A stretch of 64,000 bases of DNA, from the NCBI GenBank assembly GCA_037975125.1, contig CM075853.1, positions 26,752,946 to 26,816,945 of the forward strand. The letters run 5' to 3'. The position numbers and the translations under genes are program-made. This DNA is from Latrodectus hesperus. Taxonomy: Eukaryota; Arthropoda; Arachnida; Araneae; Theridiidae. Under the pieces are notes generated by a model. The model was not told the DNA's origin and made no database searches. It saw only the letters and a list, made by a program, of their open reading frames with translations. Shown piece after piece: positions 1 through 11,238 of this stretch. Position 1 is the first letter of the stretch, and each line of letters starts with the position of its first letter.

Positions 1-164
1 AAGAGGAGCCAAGAAAACCATTTTTCGCCAAAATTCTCCACTCAAACAAGTCCCCAATTTTTACGACTTTCACACAGAAAAGAGCAGCAATTAAATCTCC
101 CTCAACTGCACGAAGAAATTTGAGCGGGAAAAAGTCAGGCGCTCGAACGGGGGAAAAAATCCAT

Positions 165-228
165 GGTACAACTGTTGTACCACAGCCGTCTTCTGGGCCA
201 CTCACTTTCGTGGTACAACAGTTGTACC
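165..228. repeat. Pair of 17-bp palindromes
   Basis: The near-perfect palindrome ggtacaactgttgtacc (165-181) is followed 30 bases later by ggtacaacagttgtacc (212-228). Each has 8-bp arms around one central base, and the two copies are exact reverse complements of each other. They lie in a relatively GC-balanced 250-base stretch at the window edge. Function unknown; they could be ends of a decayed foldback element or paired binding sites. Confidence 0.6.
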
Positions 229-350
229 GCCGGAACGAAAAGGTTAATCCTGCAATTTGCTTCTAGAAGAAAAGTTGTAGTTTGATAATATAAAGAGTCT
301 ATATAAATACTAAACAATAAATAAGACTTAATGAGAACTAAAATATATAG

Positions 351-656
351 TTTAGTATTCATTATAGCCCTGTGGCTTAGTGGCAGCGTTTCACGCTCCC
401 ATGACACAGGTCCGAGGTTCGATCCTCGGGCTGGGCACGGTTGATTCAGCCTTTCATCCCTTCAGTGGGTCGATTAACTGAGTACCAAGCATGCTTGGGA
501 ACAAAACACTGGGTGACTTACGTTAGGCTGACCACCTAACTGGGACGTATGCTTCGCACCCCAGGGCCCTCGGTCAGGAAAACAGTTATGGTCACTGTAG
601 GCCTTGGCCCACATGGGCTGTCGTGCCCTGGAGTTTAGTTTTAGTATTCATTATAG
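351..656 (+). mobile_element. tRNA-derived SINE with 17-bp target-site duplication
   Basis: A retroposon of about 272 bases flanked by the exact direct repeat tttagtattcattatag at 351-367 and 640-656. The first 70 bases look like a tRNA: A box tggcttagtgg at 373-383, B box ggttcgatcc at 416-425, a T-arm stem ccgag/ctcgg and an acceptor-like gccc...gggc pair. The tRNA-unrelated body has no clear microsatellite tail, unlike the (CAA)n SINEs elsewhere in the window. Transcription by RNA polymerase III from the internal boxes is the family norm; movement would need a LINE reverse transcriptase. The anticodon arm is degenerate, so this is not a tRNA gene. Confidence 0.85.
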
Positions 657-657
657 T

Positions 658-1369
658 GCTGGGTGTCACTAAATGTCATTATTTATAGAGATCCTTCACA
701 AGGACTCACATCACTCTTAGCTATTCTGAAAGTTTCCCTTTTTTCGTATGGCATGTGATCATTTTAGGACAAATGCATGGGCACTTGAGGTTGCGGTAAT
801 ATTGTCTCAAAGAATAATAAATGCGTCGCAAGTATTCTCCCTTAACAGCAAGTTTTGGTCTACTTATTTTATTGCTCTTACACAAATTCCCGTTAAGCCA
901 ATCTATTCCAATAATTTACGAAATGGAAGGGAAACTTTTCGATTTTACTATCCATATTTTATGCATATGTCTCTGGTACATGTTTTGCTAAGAATATATT
1001 TATCTTTTAGAGAATACAATCTATAGATTTCATTTCAGATTTAATATTTTTCAGAATTCACAATCATTATTTAATTTCAAATCAAGAAATGCAACAACTT
1101 TACTTGAATGATCCTTTGTGAGATATCATACAAAACTAGTTTTTATCCTACTACAATGTTAGGAGACCACGATTGAATCACCTGACAAATATCTTGCATA
1201 CAATTAAAATCATTATTAGACACATCCGTTGGAGAGAGTTCTTTGAAAGGCCTGCAGGAGAAAAAAAAGCTCATTCAATAGGACGCGTTTGTGAAATTCC
1301 TCATAATTCATAAAGTAATTGGATGTTTTATATTTATTACACAGTTTAATACGAAACTATATGGTTGTT
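658..1369. other. AT-rich non-coding stretch
   Basis: No exon, RNA gene or repeat recognised. A 92-codon open frame from 748 has no family resemblance and is taken as chance. Confidence 0.5.
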
Positions 1370-2031
1370 AAATTTTCTCATTTAAATTTCTGTGTTATTG
1401 AGGGTATAGTCTCTGATATCTGGATCCTCAGTGATAGCCGAAGCTCCATACAACACCTGGCCCAGTGGTGACATAACAACAACTAAAATAGTACAACATC
1501 TTACTAATTTGAAAGCCAGTACCATAGTCTTCCAGTGGGTGCCATCTCATGTTAATGTGTATGGGAACGAAGTTGCGGATCAGTTAGCCAAGGATGGAAG
1601 CCTACAGAATATCATCATTGGAGACTGCTTGTCATCCTCAGAGCTGACCTCTAGAGTTAGGATGGCTATCAATGCTACTTTTAGGGATACCATTCCTACG
1701 CCAGAATGGTACACATGCAAACATCCTGGGTCCGCACTAGTGGGTAAACACAAGAAATACAGCCAAATGGCTCTGACAAGACTACGAAGTGGCCACCTGC
1801 TTGCTCAGAGACACGTCTCTGGTACCAAGGTCTACCCTCTCTGTCTCAAATGTCGAGTGGTTCAGGCCTCCCCATCTCATATTTTTCAGTGCATTGGGTG
1901 TGAGAGAGGAGACATGGAGTTGAGACCGGAGGTGGTGCTTGAGAGACTGACTATTTTTGGATTCATGGGGCTGGTGTGATGGTACTGTCACGCCAGTCGG
2001 GGATAAGCAACAACAACAACAAATTTTCTCA
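1370..2031 (+). mobile_element. 5'-truncated LINE with RNase H and zinc-knuckle C-terminus
   Basis: A 640-base insertion (1381-2020) flanked by the 11-bp duplication aaattttctca (1370-1380 and 2021-2031) and ending in (CAA)n. It encodes the end of a LINE ORF2: DIWILSDSRSSIQHLAQW in one frame (from about 1415), then after a frameshift near 1465 IVFQWVPSHVNVYGNEVADQ, the third and fourth catalytic blocks of RNase H, followed by a CCHC-like motif CLKC...HIFQC and the terminus FMGLV before a stop at 1977-1979. The stop lies inside the left arm of a 9-bp hairpin (1971-1979 with 1988-1996, one G-U pair). RNase H after RT is typical of the I/R1-like groups of LINEs; the exact clade is not assigned. 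It is a dead copy. Confidence 0.85.
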
Positions 2032-2423
2032 ACATTCTACAAAATCTTAAGTCTTCAGATTTGGTTTGATTTTAGTGATCATTTTTTAATGAAACACACT
2101 GATAATATAAACTGAAAACAACATTCTTTGTCATGATGTGACAGAGAACCAACTTTGTTGTCGTAATTTTCACCAATGTGCGTTGTTATTAAGTAAATTC
2201 ATCATTCAAACAAATGTTAAGTCGATTCGCTGTTATGTGGGAATGTGATTACAAATTTAATTCACAAATGACTTGTATTTTCTGTCTGTTTTTAAGAATT
2301 TTTTTATTTTATTTGCCAGTGTAACATTTTTACGAGTCATCTGCATAAATTGCAGAATATAACAGATAAATTGTAATTCTTTTCCTTTAAAATTATTTCT
2401 AATATACTTTTTATCTTTTTCAG

Positions 2424-2482
2424 AGACAGAGAGACGAGTTCATGCTAACGACCCAGATTTCAATGCACAATTTAAATATGCC
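2424..2482 (+). CDS. Flippase exon a: N-terminal cytosolic segment
   Basis: 59 bases, acceptor tttttcag before and donor gtaagt after. The exon opens with two bases finishing a split codon and then reads TERRVHANDPDFNAQFKYA, which matches the conserved ER-R-x-AND-x-x-(Y/F)N-x-x-F-x-YA block just ahead of TM1 in P4-ATPases. It ends in phase 0. Because it starts mid-codon, at least one upstream coding exon must exist; none could be recognised in 1-2420, where a short N-terminal exon would be hard to see by eye. Confidence 0.9.
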
Positions 2483-3065
2483 GTAAGTTACAAGAATTCA
2501 TTAATTTTTTATTAATAACCTTAATGACTGTTTATTGTTAGTTCTTAAAATTGTTTCGAAATTTCTTCAATTAACAAAAAATTTTAACTCTTATAGGAAT
2601 CTTTTTTTTTTTTTGATCATTTGTTTTAACTAAGGATTATCATATAAAACTTAATGTGCTAGATGATTATAAATTATATACCAAGGAAATAAAAGTAATT
2701 GTAATATACAAGCAAAAGATAAAGAATGTAGCTTCAATATTTCAAAAAAATTGTCATATATTTAACTATTAAGAGGTTTATTACAATTTTTTCTTATTAA
2801 ATTTTAGCAAAAATAAGAATATGTATTTAGGAAGTTGGTAGCATTGTTCATTCTTTTATACTTCCCTGTTATACCTTTATTCAGAGGAATCAAACATTAC
2901 ATTTATATCAATTATTAGTAAATGCATATGATTTCTCACATAAAAATGTCTTATTTAAGAATAAATGTTTTTTTTTAAAAAAATTATTTATTATCTGAAG
3001 AGCAGAAAGAGAAATATACAATTACTTTTTCTGAAGTTATCAAAAATCAGCGTTAAATGAAGCGG
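2483..3065. other. Start of intron 1, AT-rich
   Basis: Nothing recognised apart from A and T runs; leads into a long (AT)n tract. Confidence 0.5.
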
Positions 3066-3542
<477 letters not shown>

Positions 3543-4783
3543 GAAGAATGATAAAAGTGATTGTTGTGTTTGTAAGTTTGTACACGTATATCAGCAAATT
3601 TTTTATCAGCTAAATAAATTTGGAATAGTTTAAGAACATTCTGAAATCTGCTGATTTTGTGGAAATCAAAAGAACAATTTTTCAGGCTTGATTCTAGTCA
3701 TTGTTGAACTATAAATAAATAATCTTTTGATACCTCATCGCAGAAACTTTTTTTATTCCAAGGAGAAAATGTGCTAGTATTTATAGATAACATGGAATAT
3801 TCATGTTCCACAAGTAGGTCAACACGGGAAACTCCCAACAACCACCTCATTAGATGAATATCCGGAAACGCAACATTTGCTTCCCAATATTCATCAGGGG
3901 TTAGGATCACATCTGCTCCTTTTCATAAAAAAGATCAAGGTCTTACCTCTCGGACACAGTAAATTCTCTTATGATAGTTTGTCTTTACCTCAGAACAATC
4001 AATTTTTACTACAAAGTCTGCGGGCAAGCGACGGCGAATCTATGACCCATCACTGTCAGTCAGTGTCTGACTCAGGCAAATTTCTTAACTGACCCATGAC
4101 TGATAGATAACCATATGTTTACTTGCACTGGTTTATTTAAATTTTCTAATTTGTGTAGATAATTTATATTCTGTTTGTATTTTTCAAGCACTGCATTGAC
4201 TCAAAAGCACAATAATTTTACTCGCGTTTTGTTTTCTGAAAAAAAATATCAGCAAACCAATGCAAATAACCATATTTGATACTCTCTTCAGATTAAATGC
4301 AGTTTTGCAAGGTTATATTCAGTTATGTGCTTAGAAAGATAGCACTTGTATAGTTTTTCACATAGCTGCTTCACCTTGTGAGGGGCCAACACATGCCATG
4401 CGCATTTCTTTTATTCTGGATACTTATACTAGGACTAGAATTGGTAGAATCGATAACGTACCAGTTTTCATATCACATCGAACGCAGAACTAAGGATTCT
4501 TAGAACCAACAGTTCGCTATTTCCCTTGTGCGTGAACAGCCAGATGAGAACTGCATATACTCACATGTAAATTAATGGTTCGTTACTTTGCTCATGAATG
4601 AATCTAAGAAAAGCTGCACATTTTCATCCATTTCTTTTCTCAGATATTTAGCAGTTTTTGACTCGCAATTTAAGGCAAGCCTCTATCAATCACCATCAGT
4701 GATAAACTAAGTGGTATCCATTTGGAGCGCAATTTAAAAGAGATATGTATGCATATTAGTATATTTATGAAAAATTTCTTCTC
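3543..4783. other. Intronic stretch, no gene recognised
   Basis: Less AT-rich patches around 3770-3960 and 4380-4560 hold short open frames (for instance 70 codons on the minus strand at 3698-3910) that match no family I know. They could be decayed transposon pieces. Confidence 0.4.
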
Positions 4784-4870
4784 AAATGACTGTATTCTAA
4801 ATACAAAATATTTTAACTATAGCCCTGTAAAATGTTGGTGGATAATAAAAGTTACAGGCTATAACAAGGT
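4784..4870 (+). repeat. 87-bp module, first copy
   Basis: 87 bases repeated at 6024-6110 with two mismatches. It contains a stem tatagccctgtaa / ttacaggctata with one bulged base. No duplication flanks this copy. Confidence 0.8.
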
Positions 4871-4893
4871 GAATGCTTTGATAAATATGGTGT

Positions 4894-5049
4894 GATTTAA
4901 AGAAATAAAATAGTTATATATGTAATTTGTAATGAAAAAGTGACTTCACATACATATCATGTAAAAAGACAGATTTAAAGAAATAAAATAGTTATATATG
5001 TAATTTGTTATGAAAAAGTGACTTCACATACATATCATGTAAAAAGACA
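4894..5049. repeat. Tandem duplication, 78-bp unit, two copies
   Basis: Units 4894-4971 and 4972-5049 begin gatttaaagaaataaaatag and differ at a single visible base (gtaatg versus gttatg), so the duplication is recent. Confidence 0.9.
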
Positions 5050-5479
5050 TTTTGAAATGCTGCATTCTAATCTGTGCATATCAACAGATGAAGATAGAAA
5101 AACATGTGTTTTACAAAAGAAAAAAAGAGAGTATTTTTCTCAAAGCAATGATTTAAAAAGTTTTTTGGTACCAAAAAAATAATATTAAGCTGTTAATTTC
5201 CAAGTTACCCATTTCATTGATCGCCACGGAAAAACTCTTTCAGAAGGAGAATTTGTAAAAAATAAAGTGTTTTTAGTATGTTTGCTGCATTGTTTGCTGA
5301 TTTTAAAGAAATAAGTTTTATTTAAAAATCGTATAAATGAGTTACCCATAAGTCTCAATATAAATAAATATTAAGTAATAGAATTAGAAAAAATATTTTT
5401 TCACAAAAATCTAACGGTTTAAATTTGCAGAAATGTATTCTTTAGAAAAGAGTAATGATATAAATGATTATAAAAACAA

Positions 5480-5482
<3 letters not shown>
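5050..5482. other. AT-rich intronic stretch
   Basis: Nothing recognised. Confidence 0.5.

Positions 5483-5549
<67 letters not shown>
5483..5549. repeat. (AT)n microsatellite
   Basis: About 67 bases of alternating AT. Confidence 0.95.
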
Positions 5550-5551
<2 letters not shown>

Positions 5552-5762
5552 CAGTTTTTGCTCATTTTAAGACAGGAGAACTAATGAAAGAAGAATCAAT
5601 AAAAATAATGACGTTGAAAAAGAAGTGTACCGACCTCTTGATATTTTTAAAGAATTTGATATTACATTTAAAGAAATGCTGGTACCCTGCTGGAAAAAAG
5701 CAGAACACTTATATTTTATAAACGGGAAACGTTTTGAACGGGGGAAGACTGACTGTCCAGTC

Positions 5763-5810
5763 AGTATATACTATTATATACGACTTTACGTGTATATAAT
5801 AGTATATACT
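5763..5810. repeat. Perfect 19-bp inverted repeat
   Basis: Left arm agtatatactattatatac (5763-5781) and its exact reverse complement (5792-5810) around a 10-base loop gactttacgt. The RNA from either strand would form a stable hairpin; no product is suggested by context. Confidence 0.85.
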
Positions 5811-6012
5811 TTTAGTGTATACGACTTTTTCTCTCCAGCACTTGGTCAGGTACTTATTGTCCCATATGTAATAGCTTAACATACCGATTGTGAATAATTC
5901 TGATGTTTAATTAATAAAGTTTTTGTTTTAATCCTCTTTTATCTAAGCTGCCACGCCCAACCTCTAACTAATCACAGTTTACTTCATGAGTTTCAGAAAA
6001 TCTCTTACTGTA

Positions 6013-6119
6013 TTCTCTTACTGAAATGACTGTATTTTAAATACAAAATATTTTAACTATAGCCCTGTAAAATGTTGGTGGTTAATAAAAGTTACAGGCT
6101 ATAACAAGGTTTCTCTTAC
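6013..6119 (+). mobile_element. 89-bp insertion with 9-bp target-site duplication
   Basis: The second copy of the 87-bp module sits between direct repeats ttctcttac (6013-6021 and 6111-6119), so the module behaved as an inserted unit of 89 bases (6022-6110). It has an internal stem-loop but no clear terminal inverted repeats, tRNA boxes or tail. Family unknown. Confidence 0.65.
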
Positions 6120-6343
6120 AACAGTCGGTGCACCTTATATGATAGGGAAAATGTTTGGATTTATTCAGTATCTTAAGAAAAATATTTCACATTCTCTCAT
6201 TGAATTTCCTCGTATAATACACCAGCACAATTATTTTGTGCTAAATATGGTTTAGAAACATTTTCCAGTGTAATGACATTTGTAATACATAAAAATAAAC
6301 AAATTTATAAATGCATTCCAAACAGCAATTGGCACAATTCTTA

Positions 6344-6437
6344 GTGAAAATTGAATGTTTGTATTCAAAGATTTTGACACACAACAACGTAAGATTTTAT
6401 GTGACAAAATCCCTGAATACTGGCATTCAATTTCCAC
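6344..6437. repeat. Imperfect foldback, 37-bp arms
   Basis: Arms 6344-6380 and 6401-6437 are reverse complements at 30 of 37 positions around a 20-base spacer. As a consequence both strands encode similar peptides (KILTHNNVRF... and GILSHKILRC...). It looks like a decayed palindromic element. Confidence 0.7.
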
Positions 6438-9400
6438 TTGCCATTGAATACAAAACTTCAAGGATATCACTTGGTAACGTTATTAGAAGAAATTAAGTTC
6501 TTTTTAATTGGAAAAGGCAATAGAGTTTCGATGCATTATACATTGGTTAAATGATTTCATGTTTTTATGAGTCCTCATTCAGCATTTTAATGCATCGAGT
6601 AAAACATTTTAAGGTTATGGATCAATCGCCTTAACGCGGTTTTATAAAATATTAAACAATTTATATCTTTACTAAGTATTTGGAAGTGAAAATCATGAAA
6701 TATTTTCTTCAATTACATTTTCAAAATACAATAATTTTTTCAAACTTGGTTGGCCTTCAAGTAAATGCAATTAAAAACATATTTAATGATTATCAAGGAA
6801 ATAAAATAAGCTCTTTTTTTGAGAAGGCAGTTAATTATTTTAAAAGTTTTGAAAATGCATATATCCATACAAAAGATAATTTGAAACAATAGAATTAACT
6901 GAAGTTATGTTGGTAGATATCTATAATTAAGAAGTGGAATTAGTCGAATTTCGAAGTAGCGTAGTGTGAAAACAATATTTAAAGATACTATTTCTAAAGT
7001 AGAAGGAAAATTGTGTAAAAGTAGTGTAGTTAATATTGATCCCACAGTGAAAATATGATATTAAACGTATGGGATACTTTTGTATAAATATATATAATAT
7101 ATATAATTATATAAATATATTTAATTTTAAATTAAAATCTAACTAATGTTCTATTACCGATGTTTAGGTTCACATATTCCGGGAAAAGTTGTTGTCTTCA
7201 ATGAAGTTTATAAAATCTTTTAATAGAAGTACACTTGACAGAAAATTAACTGCGAAATGCTTAAATTAATGAATACGAGTTACGAACCTAATATTAAAAA
7301 ACTATCTGAAAATAAACAGCAACAGATTTCTCCTCATTTACTCATTGCTCTTTTACTTATATATATTTTTTTATATATTTTTTTACTCTCTCTCTCTCTA
7401 TATATATACTAATAAATAATATAATGTATATTGTGTGCAATTTTTGTTACTCTTTGTCCATTCAAACACCTTTTTGCTATTCGCAATAAAAATTTATGAA
7501 TTTTTAACACCGTTAAAAATTTTTAAATCATCGAACCGCACCAATCTTTACTTTTTAAGCCAACTGAATTTTAAAGTTTAGTTTTAAAAATACTTAATTA
7601 AAAATTTTTAAACTTAATTCTGGTGCAATTGGGCTTTAGTGACATACGAGCTAGTATTAAAAAAATATGAACAAAATTTGAGCCAAGTCTCAAAATGTTT
7701 CACCGTTCCTGACCTAGCTTTCCGCATGCTCATTTGTCGTGATCAGGAATTACCTGAATTTTTCCCTGGAGACATGAGAATACGGTACGTTATCTATGAA
7801 AAGTCTTCTTGGAAGTCTAGTAGGCAAGGGTTATTCGAAAAAGATTTAGAAAAGCTACCGTTATGTAGTTACGACTTGCATATAATTTTTTGTACGTTGT
7901 TATATTATAATTAGGAAACCATTATTATAATACATGGAAGTCCATTGAATTTTGTATTAAATAAAAAAAGTGTTCGCCAGCTTCTGGGTGCCTTTATCCG
8001 AAAAACATTTAATTTGTCCTAAAGAAGGAACAACCAAACTTACTAATACCGTTGAAGTCAATGTAGAGAACCTCTGCCTACATCTAACTATTTGCAGCTC
8101 CACATCGCTTGATGGGTGTTATCTCCTAGATAAATAAATATTAAACAGTCACGATAGATTTTCTGAAAGTCCTGAAGCGACATAGAAGTTCATTTTTTTT
8201 AACTCCAAATGGTTCAATCATAATTTCGTATTATGATCACACTCATTCTCGGTGAAAAAGACATTGTAACAATAATCAGACCTTTCTGCTTGTTTTGCTT
8301 GATTTATTCGGTTGACTGTTTTCACACGAGTGCTATATCGATCAAAGCCAAAGACTTAAAGAAGTATTACAAACATTTGCGTCGGACGAACCCATGATTC
8401 AATGAACAGAGTCCCTGAACCATTCATTGGCCCAGTATAGCATTTTTATTTTATGGATTATGAAAACTATATATTTTTAAAGAAATTGCTACAGTTATAG
8501 AATCTTAGAAAAATGTCATATACTGCATTAAGATCACATGAAAAATTTCGATAAAGTTTAGCGTTATTTCACGATAATCTGAGTAATATTTTCTTAGTAT
8601 TCCAGATCCACTCTAATGCGAAAGCATCTAGTTTTTTACTCAATCACAAAGGACCAGAAACTAAGATAGTCGTTATAATTATAAAAATTAAAGAATAATT
8701 TTAGCATAATTTCATTGAAACTAAATCTGTTCTCATCTTTCAAAAAAAAATTATGAAAATATATGGAAATCTGAATTTACTTTCAGTTATGAAGGAATAC
8801 TTGTAGGTTGTCAGCTTTTTTAATATGGAATATCTTAATATGGAATAAATGAAATGTTTTAAATCAATTTGATTCATTTATAGATGGAGAATCCCACAGA
8901 CATAAATCGTGGAATTTCGTAGTGTATCATTTAGTTTAGTCATGTTTATGAATCATGATTTGACTGATACCTGACCTTTCATTCTCTGGACCTTTCATCC
9001 CGATTAGTGAGTTCCTAACGGCGATACAATGCATAATGTTTTTGACACCACAGAATAGATTGAAAGCAATTGTTAAGGGTTTTCATAGACGTTTCACCCT
9101 CCGGCAGACGAAGATGATCATATTTGTGTACCACAAGGGTGGGGATGCGGAAAACTCTTAAATATCCTCTCCTGCAGATATGAATAAATGAAGCACAACA
9201 GCCTGTTCCCATTCCACTTTTTTCCCCGACTGAACCTTTGCTTGGGTCTTACTACTAGGCCTTTTACTAATAATACATTTTCTTAAGGTTCTGAATCATG
9301 GTCCAGTGGTAAGATGCAGAAGTGAGATAGCACTCTCTCTTCTCCAGACTGAATGAAAGGAATGATATATTTTATTTCATGTTCATCGGTTCGTTGAGCA

Positions 9401-10719
9401 CAATTGCCTCATGCTCAGTCGAAGATAATGAAGTGAGATTAATTAATCAGACCCACAGGACATCAAATGGTACAGAAGTGGAAAAGGTAATTCCCTACAG
9501 TTAAGGATATGCTTGATGAGAACCAAATGTGTAACTCTTGAAATTATCACAGGGCGAAAATGCAAGGCATTTTTATATTTGGAACTGAAAACTTCTGTCG
9601 ATGCAGTCAAGATGGCCTCGAATTACAAGAATATCTGACTTTTAATAAATGATTGCTTTGGTGCTCAACAGAAGTACAAAATATTGTTGATTATTAATTA
9701 TTGTGATATTTCGATGATAAAAGAAGAATTTTACTCCATAATAAAAGGAAAAACTGTCTTCAAAATCAAGAAATCAGAATATGTGTTTTGTTTTTCTTTG
9801 GTGCAGAGTTCAGGAATGTATATTTTAACTTCTGTATATAACTAATTACAGCATATTTAAAAGGAAATGTACATGGTTTAAGAATGGTTAAAGGGAAGTC
9901 TTGAGATAACTGAGAATAATTCTTGGTTATTCATATATCTGTTACAATATTTAATTCCCAGAAAACCTATCTCAGAAGATGTTTCTCTAACCTGCATAAT
10001 CTTTGACGATATTTAAATATAGATTAAAATGCATTACTACGCACTAAATAGATTATTTAATAGCAAAAAGGTATAAATCTATCATGAGCTATAATCTACT
10101 TGAGAACTAATTTTCTTCTTCATGATTGGAATAGAAAAATTAATATGTAAGGAAAAATTGTTAAAAAAGGCTTACCTTCTTATAAAGCTTACTGTTTTTA
10201 ATATAGAATCAAAATAATGCACGTGAGTGAAAAGTCAAAAGCTCAACAAACGAACTGTATATTTAAATTAATGAAGAAGAACGTTGCTTTGAATCACTGA
10301 ATGTCAACTGAAGACAACAAGTGGCAAACATTGATCGCAACCTCACAGAGGGACAGTGATATATACTTACTTGAAAAGAGAATCTTAAATTTGCGAATCT
10401 CTTCATTCTTTAGCTAGCTTAGTAATTAAACAGCAATACACTCACAAAGGACGAAAAATGTGTGTCAGATAAAAGCTTGAATATGGTTCTCCACATTTCT
10501 GAAAATTATTTTAAGCCATCATCTCGCATTATTCACTGTTGTTATTTCTTTTAAAGAACTGAAATCCCAAGTAATTTCTATGCGGTGAATCGAAAACATG
10601 TTCAACCCAACAAAAGCATCCAGGGTCTAGGGGAAAAATTACGAAACAAGAGAGATGAATCTTTTTCCAGGGATTTCATTTGCCTTTTGGCAAGTTAAAC
10701 TTTCCTCAAAGATGGCTCT
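6438..10719. other. Long AT-rich intronic stretch, no gene recognised
   Basis: Contains a 91-codon open frame at 7639-7914 (MTYELVLKKYEQNLSQVSKC start) and slightly GC-richer sequence at 8990-9490 with an A-box-like tggtccagtggta near 9300. None can be tied to a family; no splice-bounded flippase sequence was seen. Confidence 0.4.
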
Positions 10720-11031
10720 TACCAAAACATGTTGTTGTAGTTGTTATTTATCTCCTGGGTTCAGCAGAGCTAAACCAGGTCTATGAATTTATTCTCTCTC
10801 AAAAAGTCCAAAAACCATGATTGGGTTTCTATATAGATATAATTCGGAAAGCCATAGCAATCCAAAATATGATCAGGAGTCGCTTGTCATATTTTGGATT
10901 GCTATGACTTTTAACGCAGCCAAAGTCAAAGGAGACAAGTCTGACTTCTACCTTCGGTGCTCCAGTCTTCTCATACAACAGAAACTGCCCTTTCCCTCCA
11001 CCTATGATTGCAAAATCTGATACCAAAACAT
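10720..11031 (-). mobile_element. Short LINE 3' insertion with internal palindrome
   Basis: A 290-base insertion (10731-11020) flanked by taccaaaacat at 10720-10730 and 11021-11031. On the minus strand it ends with a CAA/CTA-type tail, preceded by FIDLV and a stop in the same position as the terminus of the other LINE copies. In its middle, arms 10850-10872 and 10887-10909 are complementary at 22 of 23 positions around a 14-base loop. The palindrome suggests an inversion during target-primed reverse transcription. Confidence 0.75.
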
Positions 11032-11163
11032 AAATGATAAAATTAGTATAAATTTAAATATATGTTATAATGCGCAAAAGAAATAAAAAATTGCTTAGAC
11101 ATTTAAATAATTTATTCATTATTATTAGCATACATATTTCGAGATAATCTCTTAATGGCGTGC

Positions 11164-11238
11164 TAAAGACGGTCTGTTGTTGTTCATACCCCCTTTTGCC
11201 AACAGCCCTAGACCAGGTCCATAATGTAAAGACGGTCT
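11164..11238 (-). mobile_element. 51-bp LINE 3' fragment with 12-bp target-site duplication
   Basis: Direct repeats taaagacggtct at 11164-11175 and 11227-11238 enclose only 51 bases. On the minus strand these read as the last codons MDLV-stop of the LINE terminus and finish with aacaacaac. It is an extremely 5'-truncated retrotransposition product. Confidence 0.75.

Noticed and set aside
368..440. tRNA gene
   Set aside because: Good T arm, but a degenerate anticodon arm and SINE context with a 17-bp target duplication.
9290..9400. SINE head suggested by tggtccagtggta
   Set aside because: No B box at the right distance and no tail.
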